Assembly (NCBI GenBank): GCA_905250125.1
Contig: CAJNOL010000439.1
Span: 62,001-126,000 of the forward strand
Source of the DNA: Rotaria sordida
Taxonomy: Eukaryota; Rotifera; Eurotatoria; Philodinida; Philodinidae
Direction: 5' to 3'
Length of the DNA stretch: 64,000 nucleotides
The notes under the pieces were generated by a model that was given only the letters and a program-made list of their open reading frames with translations, made no database searches and was not told the origin of the DNA. Positions 1 to 11,554 of this stretch are shown here, piece by piece (position 1 is the stretch's first letter; every line of letters begins with the position of its first letter). Both the position numbers and the translations under genes were made by a program.

Positions 1-3000
1 ATTACTGCTAGTTACGACTGACATAAACGACTGTAAATGATTCGTCTAGCTGATGTAAACACTCGTTTACGTCCGAAATACGATCATTTCATAGGAGTGA
101 GCGGATCGCTAACAAACAGAAATTCGACATGAACCGATCCAAGACAATACGGCTGTCTGATACCCAGCCCTTTGCGAACACTTATCTTACTTACAAATAG
201 TCAAAACATAGACTCGAAGTCTGGCGACCGCAGAAAGGTGTGTATGACTTCCAAACCTTGAAAAATTCTCGTTGTTCTCCAACAGACTTGCAACGATTTT
301 TCGTTTGGTTTGTTCACGAATCTTATGTAGGTATGATTGATTTCTCTCTTCGAAAAATGGTCAAACTTAACCCAGTCTTGATCACTACGTGATACTCCCT
401 CACTGTCATCTCACGGCAAGAGCACTGTAGTTAAACAATCATGTATTCATTGTACACGACAATTGATGACATGATTTTTGCTATCAGTCTGTGCCTTTTT
501 GAGCTTCTAGCACTAGAAAAATTCGTTCACTATTACTTCATATGGGATGTTATTATATGTGTCTCGGTTAACAGTTTGCATGTTCCAAAAGTTGCTTATG
601 TAAAATAGTTTACCATGATTTCACTATTAACAATATTTAATCGGTTATTATTCGTCATATGATGGATATAGCTGCCAAGTCTCTAATTGCAAAGCAACAA
701 TCTTAAAAGTACTGTTCAACACTGCTTCTCATCGTTGAGCTATAAAAATTTACTTTTTATCAACTTTCCAAAGCTATTTATCTAAGTATTAGACAAATTT
801 ATTCCACATTTTCGGCACTATATTTTTGTCCACTAATAAATCTTGATGACGTTAAAAGAATTCTTAAGAAAGATGTCCTAACCATATATTAATCAGCATT
901 AAGATTGTTGTACCGAATTTTCAACTGACACTAAGATAGTATCAAGTAAATCAAATTACAGAATTTTCGACGAAAAAGTTTTCCATAGATATATCTAGTT
1001 GCCATTAGAGTCACTCGAAGTTTTCAACAAGTGATAAATCTAGTTCTAAATTTGAAATATCTTGGAAAACACAACAATTTCCACTCAAAATTCTACAGTA
1101 AACATGCATTTTAATTTTTTCAACAGTATCTCGCTCTGATATGGAAATTCGGTACAACAGATGTACGGTTGACTAACATTTCAGGTCTGTTAGTCAAACT
1201 AAATAGTAATTGATTAACTTTATCAGTTAAAAACTAGCCTAGCTACTAACTGACAACAGTTCAGTTTGGATTATTACTTGATAAACTCTTACAGCCCTAC
1301 TAGCCTATAATACTAGAGAAGTGTTTGAGTATCATCGAGATTTATTTATGAGCAAAAGATGGAGTCGAAAGTGTGAAATGCGTTCGAGTAGTACGCTGAT
1401 AAATAGTTCTGATTACTTGAAAAAACCCTTTTTACCATTTCAGTGGCAAGAAACAGTGTTGAACAATAGTTCTAAAATTGGTCTGTACAAAGAAAAACTT
1501 GATGATCATACCCAAGTTGAGTGCACCGACTGTGGGGATCGGTAATTTTTGTTTATTTTCTAGGACTTGTTCCTGCAAGTTTCGTTGGTTTCCGATTGGT
1601 TTGGTTGAGATTCAACAATTTTCTTGCAACTGCATTCCAGCACAATTTTCAGCGAACGAGCTCATGTCAGCTCTGGTGAGTACCAACTGGAAATCTATAG
1701 AGAGGCGTAGGAACTTGCTGTCAAAATGAGTACCGAAGTTCGGTTCCAAGGAAGTAGTCAAAATTCCATGGAACCGATAGATTTCAACTACGATGGAATC
1801 ATTTAGGTGTTCCTCATATGCAAAAAGAAATATAATAACCGATTAGGTGTTATTTATAGTGGAGTTATAGTACATTATTTTCCACGAGCGCCTTTTGAGT
1901 TAATGCATATCCACGCTCAGAATGTCTGTCGTTGGCACAGCCGCGAAACTTGTCTGGTCTTCCTAAGCAAGCAAAAGAGCTTGATGTGTACACTTCAGAA
2001 AGAATCAAAGTTGAATGCAATTCTACTATATTAGGTCATTGTCAGGTAGACAGTAGATGTACTCATGCAATTAAACCAAATTACTTACGCTGTTTAAAGT
2101 AGTAATCCAACCACAGCATTAAATTCCAGGTTCAAAGCGAGACGTGCATGCAATTGAAAATAAATCGAGCATACTAACTCAAGATAAAACAACTATTCTT
2201 GAAAGTAGAGTTACTTCTCATTGTGTCATAAAAACAGATTCAACTCGATCCCATACTCGTAACAGTGACTGAAGAGAACTTTGGCACAATGAAGAGTAAA
2301 TACTATTAGATATTTTCAAAGTGAAAGAAATTTTCTACAAACACTAAAAACAGTTACGAATCTTAATGCTTGATCTATTTCTGAATGTCTCCCTAAACCA
2401 ATTTCCTTAATCTCTTACTCAAAGGACACATAAATGAAGTAAATTAAGGATGCATTTAACTCAAATAATTTGAAAGTTAAAGTTTCATGTTTGGATCCTA
2501 CTCGAGTTCGTTCTCAAATCCTAAGTTTGATTATGAAAGACCGAGTTCGAGCATCAAAGTTCAAGCTCTATTCGAGTTCCGATTTCGAATATTAAGTTTG
2601 ATGATCTGAAATTGAATAATATCTTCTTCTTATCATCGAAGTTCGTTGGTTAAAAGGGTTAGCTACTCATGCCTATTGACAGCTTCTCTTTTCTTACCAA
2701 CGAGTCCCAATACGTCTAGAGCACGTAATAAAAAATGAACATAGATGTTACAATCAATAAAATATCTAAGAACGAATGACACTATATTTGCAATAGAACT
2801 TGACGAAAAATTTTTGATCTGAGAACTCTTGAGATACATCAAACATTACGGTTCTGTTTCATGACTTGCAGTTTTTCTCCATGAAAATCTACAAATGACA
2901 TTGAGTTTTGAGTTGATAGAAAATAACTCTTATCTGCACTTTTAGCAATTGACATTAGATTTGATCAATTTTTCAAAGAGATGACGACATCTGAAGAAAT

Positions 3001-6000
3001 TTGATAAGAAATACAAAGCGATACAGTTTGCATCAAACTTTGTCAAATGCCGATATTCTTTAATTTGATCGATCCTAGTATCGATTTCAAAAAGTGCATG
3101 TAAGATTTACTCTATGTTGTGCTAAAGTTCGATGGCATTTGGGTTTTTCATGGGGAAAAGCTGAAAATCATGAAACATAAAAAACAATGTTTAGTACATC
3201 TTTAACTCTTATTCACATTTTTATATTGAATCTGAATCGAACTCGATTCGGATTAGGATTCGGAAATGTAATCAAAACCGAGTTATAGTTCGAATGGTTT
3301 GGTACTGTAGCTCGATTAAAAAAATCAAGACTTGGCGTATTCCTAACATAAATCAAAAGTGAGACAAGAGCACAATTGTCCTTCTTATTAATTGAAAAAA
3401 ATGAGAAGAGAGACATATCAGAAAAGTACAAGCGCTTCCTCACGTAAAAGTTCAAGTCGTCATCTTTCAACAACACGTCTATTTAATTGTACTACATAGA
3501 GAACAAAACAAGCGATAGCACATTTCAACAACAAAAATAACCTTCAACTAAAAAAAAAACAAGATGTCAAACTATCTCAATATATACATTTCCTTGACTC
3601 CCGCAGACGACTATTGTCAACTCCTTTGCCAAGACGTCATCTTTCTATATCCGTCCATTTATCATTATGGCTATGTTTATGTAGCACGAACTAGTGATGA
3701 GAGATAAGGTAAAAGCAATATTAATTAACCATTGTAAATGGACAGTGTACGATATTCGCCAAGGTCTGTTGACGAATGTCGATGATGGCAAATATGAGGA
3801 GATGCTGTTTATAATCAACGAAAAATCGTTGTAGTAGTAAATTGTGTTCGTAATGCCTGGCAAATAGGGATGGAACAAAATTACATCACATCTCGTGGAT
3901 AGCTACACTGTAAACAAAATACTGAATAATAAACCCTCACTTTCCGTTTATTACCATTACATAAACTTTTACTCCTCATAAGTCTTGACAGGAGTTTGTG
4001 ACTCATTTCAAATTCATTCATCCTTGTACTGTTTTTTGTGTTCATAAAACATTTTTGAGTATATGAACGAAATAAATCCTTAGATAAAGGATTTATTATT
4101 GCATGTTTTAAACATAACCATAGAGCAATAAACACTTCGTCTAATAGTTTACTCCATTAATGTGCCCGAAAAAAGGAGTTATGAATACAAAAAGAAACAG
4201 TACAAGAGTATATCAATTTGCAATGGGTCACAAACTCGTATCAAAATTTATAAAGAATAAAGGTTTGTGCAATGTTAATAAACGTATCGTGAAAGTTTAT
4301 TATTCTATGCAAAGTTTTTTTGTATACAAATGAGTCAAAATTGATCTTTCTGTCGCACATTTCTCTCTTGCACATGGCACAATCGCAAAGAAAAATATAA
4401 ATAATGTCGCAAGAAGTAATGAATCTCAAGTGAACAGAGAGAAGGACACTTCCATCACTAACGAAGACACCACTCGTTCTCTCTTCCTTTAGAGTCTTCT
4501 ATTTCGTTTCACACTATTAACTGTTATAATTAATAAAAGCTGTTGCAGTCGCAGAACGAGCGACAGAACGACAAAATCTGAATCATTCATAGCCATGCGC
4601 GCTTCGTAGTGTAATTTTACTTTATCCCTAATGATTATTTACTATCATCGTTAATTACCAACGTAAGTGACCGTTGTTATTGACCATAAACGGTCAGAGG
4701 CTACTGGAATTTATTTTTCTGAGATGTATTGGATCTTTTTAAAGTTCCGAAATATTTTTTTCTATATTATATGTTATAGAAGAATCTTGTCTTTTATAGG
4801 ATTTATCTAAATGCATCTCAATATAAATTAATTTATCGTTAGATTAATTGTTTTCAAGTTGGTTTATTTTTAAAATGGCGTTGTATTACATGGATATCAT
4901 ACGTACTTTTTAACATCAAATAATTTCTAAACGAATCATTCTCCTATCAGTGGGTTCATTCTAGAGACATATCTCCATTGGCACCTACCTGTATCGGCAT
5001 AATTCCTTAATAGAAATCGATCCGTCAGTCGATCGACTCTTTTTCTAACAAATATAATCAAATATGACAAGATTGATTTATATCGGTAATCAATGCTTTA
5101 AAATTTTAATACTCAACGAATAACATTGAATGACTCAATGGTTAGAGCAATGATTTCTAAGTTCATACATTTAGAGGTGTAAGTGGATTAGCTGAGCCAC
5201 CGTCGTTGTCCACAATAGTTGCTGAAGATTCCAACCACTACCGCAACATAATAATAGATATTTGATTTTCGACAATGAATCACATCCAAAATCAATTTTT
5301 GGAGATATTATTGTTTAGTTTCTTCTAAATAAGTACTCTATCAATGTTTTCTCTCGTGTCATTTCAAAATTTCTCGACATTAAGAAAGTTTTAAAAATTA
5401 TTCGATTCACTCTATTTGTTTTCATATACAAAATTATACTTACTGACAATATTTTAGTAGAAAATTCGGCCAAATAAATGTGTATTTCTAATTGCCAAAT
5501 ATATTAAATTTAATTTTGCTACAAATAATTTTATTCACACAAAATCAGCTTTGAACTTAATATGCTAGAATAATCATTGCTTACTCTAGACATTCATGTA
5601 CAGGTTGGTTTCAAGTTTTATCGTAGTTCCATAGTATCTTATTGATATGTTGACCGAGAGCCTGGCATATAGTGCATTATTTATATTAGCATAAAGTCGT
5701 CAATGTATTTTGACTTTAGCATTAAATTCGTTGTTTAATTTTCGAGCTTTTCATAATTATTCGTCTTATTGCAAGGCCACTAAAACGTTACTTTTAACAC
5801 ATTTTGATATCTATGTTGATATATACTCTATAATATCATTTAGACATCAATTCCCATCGTAATATATTATATTATCGTGAAATGATACGAAACAACTATT
5901 ATGCTTCATATAGTGTTCATATACTTTCATTCTGAATTTTTTTTCTCTGTGCTAGGTATTAGAAATGTACTTAGGTTCTCTCTAAAAACCTATCTAAACT

Positions 6001-6040
6001 ATAATATTACTCGATAATGCCAAATTTATTCAAGAGTATG
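1..6040. other. Intergenic, no supported gene
   Basis: All open frames here are short and lack domain-like composition or plausible splice-linked neighbours. A perfect 10-bp inverted repeat (TTGACTAACA, 1169-1178 with 1188-1197) lies near the left end. Around 2.5 kb and 3.2 kb there are degenerate runs of GAATCG/CGATTC-type words, including a near-palindrome. I see nothing else that can be supported. Confidence 0.6.
1169..1197. repeat. Perfect 10-bp inverted repeat
   Basis: TTGACTAACA at 1169-1178 is the exact reverse complement of 1188-1197, with a 9-nt loop. It is isolated, with no gene nearby, and its function is unknown. Confidence 0.6.
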
Positions 6041-7512
6041 GGGTGTAGGTCTCATCTTATTCCACACACACAACCGGTATGACGAAAGTAACGTCGACTA
6101 ATATGAGTGATGCACAAAAATACAAAAAAATGTTAAGTCTGTCGTCGTTTTGTATTTACCACACACGCTAGAATTTCTGTAGTATTCAACCTATGCAATT
6201 ACAAGGATAACGAGCGACAATCAAACGATTATACATACAAAACTGCATCATCTCCTGATGCACAATATTCTAAACAGAGTTAAACAACAACTTCTTGAGT
6301 GAATGTGCCCAATGCACGATCTTTGTGATTCATGCTGACATCATTTGGTAGGGAATTTTTCATACTATCCATACAGAAGTCTGACTTGAATCTTCGGGAA
6401 ACTGTCACCGACAATATATCATCTGATCGTACATATATCTATCTTGTGAGCAATTATCACTGTAAACAAATGTTATGAGCGAATTGAGTGAGTTTTTTTA
6501 TTGTTTGCATTTCCGAATTCAATCAGGTACATTTGATTTTTCACGATCAAAACACTTATCAGCTGGACGATCAATGGTAAATGCAATAACAAGCGTAAGC
6601 CAATCCATGATGATCACCATTGCCAATTGATGAACTTGAACCGATAACTTGAAAAGTGATATCTATCATCTATTGATTTTATTGTCAATTAACTCCTGAA
6701 CTAGCAATATCAAGTAGCCAATCATTTTGCTCCACATCGTGACAATGACATATATAATAATCTGAAATATTTCGTAGAGCATTGACATCAGAATAATATC
6801 GGAGTAATTCTCGACTCTATTCTAATTCATTTTGTTTACATTTTCATCAATTCGCTTCGTTCTCGATTTCTCTGCACGAATTCGATGGGTCCAACTTGTA
6901 TGCCAGTCAGAAATTCAGCTAGGGAATGGTCTATTCCGATTCTAACAAAGAAGAGGTACCTGCCGATAGTTATTCGCTAGCGCTCTGTGTTTTCTCGACG
7001 TCACAAATATAGATGGAATCTGCTTTGATGTAGTCAATACAATAATTCGAAGGATATTCGGGCAGCCCTTGTATTCCTGCTTGATGTAAACCAAATGATC
7101 CATTGATTCTGCAAGAAAAAACGAAGATAAAACAATGCTCATGCTGAGTCATAAAGATACATATTCTGCTGAGTACAATAGCGATCATGTTCTATTTAAA
7201 TGTGTGTCACATGATCGAACTGATTCGAAGAAATTTTCCAATCCTCAAAACTTCTTTACTTAGCAAACATTGGCGACAAGTAGCGGTTACATGATTCACA
7301 TGAGTGATGAGGTTATTCAGCCTATTTCATAATATCAACGTTTTTGTCAAGATCCATTTAATTAATATGGATTGATTCGTGACTAATTATTTCTCATTAC
7401 ATGGGAAAATTTAAAAATGTATTGTTGATCTTCACAGACTCTGCTGGCCTAAGTAAACAAAACCTGTGTGAAGATGGGTGACATGGCTAGTCAGAAATGT
7501 CCACAATACCCG

Positions 7513-7590
7513 CCAGACCTTGTCTACAACGTCTTCTATACATGTCATAACTAATTACTTTGGCAAGAAATGTTGTGAAACAAGGTCTGG
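7513..7590. repeat. Imperfect inverted repeat
   Basis: CCAGACCTTGT at 7513-7523 is mirrored by ACAAGGTCTGG ending at 7590. Complementarity continues inward with a few mismatches for about 25 bases per arm, leaving a short loop. It may be a small foldback remnant. The short open frame over it is a by-product. Confidence 0.55.
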
Positions 7591-8636
7591 ACCAGATCAG
7601 GGCGACCAGTCCATTCTTTTGAGAATGTACTGTCAACCTAGTCCAGAATAGTCTAAATACTACAAACAACGCGTTTTGTTTCGACTAAGCTATTCTGCTA
7701 ATTCTTTTGACTGATTAGTAATAGAAAGACAAAGAAGTGGAATATAACGTGAATAATTATTCGATATTTCTATTATTTCCTTGAAATAACTGATGTTATC
7801 GATTTCGTTTCTAATTTGAGTGGCTCATCATATTTTGCATTTTCACATGTAAAACAAATGCAAAAATATATCGAAGCATTAAAAAGTATGAGAAAGTAAA
7901 ATATACAATATTTATTTCGTAGCACGACGTGCAAATGTATATATTTTAAAAGTTATTAAATGTATAAACTAAATTGAAAATATTTAATTTAAGGATAATT
8001 TAAATATTTCTGAATCATAATTATATTTTACTTTATTTAAAATATGAATTCTGATGATTTAAATAGCACAAATTTTATTTAGCTATATATTTAAAATTCA
8101 CACTTGAAATTTAAGGTTAATTTAAATCATGATATCAAAACTATTTGGTTTTTTTCAGCTTAGATAATTTTTAATTTATTTTTGTACTTAAATTTTTTTT
8201 TCAGCATAATTCTACTTACTTTTAATTGATTATAACCAGAAGACACACCTCCAAAAATAAAAAAAATAAAAATTTTTTGAATTTCTTTTTGTTCAGTATT
8301 GTCTAAATAATTTTGCATTTCTTTAAAGAAAAATTTTATTCATATGAAAAATTGAAGGAAACTTCGAGTAAAACTGTATCAAATAACATCGTAGAATGAT
8401 TATGAACATCTAGAAATTAATCTCTTGATCGTATGGCTAAATGGTCTGAATGATGGATAAGTCATATATCGTATGTATACTCGAATCTAACCGTCATCTT
8501 TACATATTTCAATTTAGACTAGTCCAGACTCGATCGCTACATAAGACCACAACTGATCGCGTGCAGAGTTATGAATGCTATTACTTCTTTTATTTAGAAT
8601 CGTGTCTTTTGATGAGCATCAAGCTCAGTATAACAC

Positions 8637-8665
8637 GTCTAGTCTTTTTCTCAAAAAGGCTAGAC
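8637..8665. repeat. 13-bp stem with triloop
   Basis: GTCTAGTCTTTTT (8637-8649) pairs with AAAAAGGCTAGAC (8653-8665), 12 of 13 positions, across a 3-base loop. Another copy of the AAAAAGGCTAGAC arm occurs at about 8762-8774, and GACTAGTC words flank the area, so it is probably part of a small decayed mobile element. Confidence 0.55.
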
Positions 8666-9469
8666 ACAACAGATATCATGACGGCCACGAGTCAAGCGGT
8701 CAGAACGTGGGCTATGGGCTGTAATTGATTTCAGACTAGGCATGTACTAGACCTCTTTGAGAAAAAGGCTAGACAGGACGTACTTAGACCACTAGAAATA
8801 TGACTAGTCTTTTTATCTGTCCTTTGCTCACCTAGGGGGGACTCTCATCAATTTTGGCTAAACGGCGAACAAAATTTTTATGATGATCTATGAATATGAA
8901 CCTAATCTAATTGTAGCTTATCATTGAGGTACCTCTGATAATAGACGTACGACCGTTACTCACAATTTTCACCATCGAGGATATTCATCTTATGATATAT
9001 CCTTCCAGTGCTAAGATCTTGATGTGAATCGTCTTTGAAAGATAGTAGAAATTTTTAATTTAGACAATTTAAAATAGGGTGAATCGGAATCATTTCAAAA
9101 GCATCAAGTCAAAATGATCTATTCATCTGCAAATGAAACATCATGTAGACGAGCCATGTCACCTTTCGCTACTATTATTCTCGAAAAACCTTTGAGTCAA
9201 TACACTTTAAGTTTTGAGCACATCAAACAAATATTTGCGTCGATCTCTTGTATAAAGTTTACCAATCACTGACCACCATCCGATACGATTTCAATAATAG
9301 GTCGAACGATGAAGTTTTGTGGTTGCGGATTTAATATAACCCAAAGAATTATTTTCTTGTTCTTCAGAAAACTACAATTTATGATTTTTCTATTTGTCCA
9401 ACCCAGTAGATACTTTCATTCTAATAGAGTAGAACTTTGCCGAGATGTGATCAGCAAACCCAATAGACG

Positions 9470-11160
9470 CCAACATTCCACAAGGTACAATATGCTTGAT
9501 CGAGTGAACCCATATGTATCCCTAGATAAACATCTTGTAAGCAAGATCTTATCGAGATCTTGAAAAGAGAATTCGTTTGTGTATATCTTAATCGTATCAG
9601 ATAAATCTGTACCTAAGATCGTTGCAAGATCTGTTCAAAGATTCTCACATGTCAAGATCATAGAAACAATATCAGTTGTAATTATCTTTTACCAAGATCA
9701 TGAGTAAAATAAAAAGCGACATCATTAATTTGTTTACATATTTAAAAATTCTTTAATTGTTTGTAACTAGTTTCCAAAAGTCAATTATATTAACTTGTTA
9801 GTCTTAGAGATATGTAAGAAATTTTACAACAGTAAGGGTATTTGTCAACCAATGAAATTAAAGTTATAAAGAATAACGAGAAAAGAAAAAGACAACTAAA
9901 CAAAGTCTATCAAGTATGAACAAAATTTTTTCGACTAATTTAGTGTATATTTATGAAAGGTTGGTATTTTATGTGAGAACATGACTGATGTCAGGTTGCA
10001 ATACAGGATTGTTTAGAGTTCAAATTTTCTAAGGATAGGATTTTTTATTGAAAAACGATTAAAACAAAAAGGTTTTTTAGATTTTAGTGTCACTGAGATC
10101 TTTAATTTAAATAGATCTTTGGCTAACTTTTTTCTGTAGTAATCATTCTAAGATAGTATAGAAATCCGAAATGCTGAAATTATTATTTTTTTCTTCTAGA
10201 TTTTTCTATATAAGTGTTTAACTTATGAGATAAATCTTTTTTACATACATAATCATTGATTTAATATCACAATTACCATCTGATGCCATAAATAAAAACC
10301 AAGGTTGAATGGTAATGTNNNNNNNNNNNNNNNNNNNNNNNNNNNNNNNNNNNNNNNNNNNNNNNNNNNNNNNNNNNNNNNNNNNNNNNNNNNNNNNNNN
10401 NNNNNNNNNNNNNNNNNNGTATATTCTCCAACAGCTGTGAATAATGACGAACAAGAATAACAATTAAAGACATAAAGTTTAGTCAGTAGAAAAAAAAATT
10501 AGACACAAATATTAATAATAGAAGACAAGACTAGGTTTTTTAGCTGTAGTTTTTACTTCGTTTCAATTTGTATAAATAGGCATATTTTTGAACTTATAAA
10601 ATTTTCTCATGTGAATTATACAATTTCTTGTATTCTTATAGTTCTTTGTTTTCCTTCCAAGTCAAAAAAAAATCAGGCGTCAGATCGTACAAGGCTTTGT
10701 AAGATCTTATGCATACAAGATTTTTTTATATGATCTTACGATAAGATCAACCAAGATCGTACGCTAAATATAAATGCAAGACTTCGAATGATTCTTAATA
10801 TAAGATAAAGCCAAAAATCTTGCAAGAAACTCAATGCACGAAATTTACAAGAAGAGATATATTACAGTACCACCCTGATCATATAGGATCAGATAAGTTC
10901 CATCACGAATGAAACATATATGATTTTCAAAATACGAATCCTACATGATTGTATAAGATCAAATGCGAAAGTCCCGAGATCAAACAATCAGAGGGTAAGA
11001 TCTTACAAGATCATACCTCTGATATTGTATGATCTTGTAAGATGATAATCGTACAAAAAATCGAAGTCTCAGAACTCTTACATCAGATCGTACTTTAAGA
11101 TTCTTGAAAAATCTTGCTGTTCTGTAAAGTCTTACTATAAGATTGTAGAAAATCTTGAGG
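9470..11160. repeat. Cluster of degenerate GATCTT/AAGATC palindromic words
   Basis: AAGATC, GATCTT and CTTGTAAGATC-type words recur many times at irregular spacing, mainly at 9.5-9.65 kb and 10.68-11.16 kb. The clearest element is a perfect 16-bp inverted repeat, 11000-11015 with 11028-11043, with a 12-nt loop. Individual units are diverged, so this looks like an old palindromic repeat array or nested decayed MITEs rather than a fresh satellite. No gene is visible inside. The N gap at 10319-10418 falls within it. Confidence 0.6.
10319..10418. other. Assembly gap (100 N)
   Basis: A run of exactly 100 N, the usual placeholder for unknown length. Open frames crossing it are artefacts. Confidence 0.99.
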
Positions 11161-11220
11161 ATGTGAGTGTCGGTCGTTTCTTCACTTAATCACACCAATA
11201 TCCACCCACACTCACACCCT
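11158..11220. repeat. GGGTGTGAGTG-type hairpin
   Basis: The left arm 11158-11176 and right arm 11201-11220 are reverse complements except for about three positions, and share the core TGTGAGTGT. The loop is about 25 nt. It belongs to the dispersed hairpin family and lies roughly 335 bases beyond the stop codon of the oxygenase gene. Confidence 0.7.
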
Positions 11221-11554
11221 AAAGAAGGTTAATCAATATTGATCAACTGACTTATCTACAACATTTACTTGTTTTTCATCTGTTCTGTTTTTAATAAATA
11301 AATTTTATCCAAGTTAAACTTTTTATATTTTTATATACTCACTAAAAAGAAAACATGCTGAAGACTTCATCGACATTTTTATTCTTCGATACTTTTATAT
11401 TTCGACATTTTGACTGTCGACTAAAGTTGAGATTACCAAATCGTCTATCCAACACATCTAGATAGATCTCAATGATTGGTTGTTGATTTATTTCAATGAT
11501 AAGGAAAGTACCTGAAAACAAAATTCATCGTTTTTTTTAGATAATCATCGCAAA

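Larger units (their letters stand above)
6041..10318. other. Intergenic with scattered short inverted repeats
   Basis: No coding region is supported. The stretch contains a possible degenerate GGGTGTAG hairpin at about 6.05 kb, an imperfect hairpin at 7513-7590, a stem with a triloop at 8637-8665 plus a further arm copy at 8756-8774, and the first GATCTT-type palindromic words near 9.5-9.65 kb. The 7.8-8.4 kb part is very AT-rich and looks non-coding. Confidence 0.55.

Noticed and set aside
6049..6077. GGGGTGTAGG...CCACACACACAACC as a member of the hairpin family
   Set aside because: The arms pair poorly, with no more than about five consecutive pairs even with a bulge, so it is only a possible degenerate member.
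10218..10473. Open frames crossing the N gap
   Set aside because: Their length is set by the arbitrary 100 N; the flanks do not look coding.
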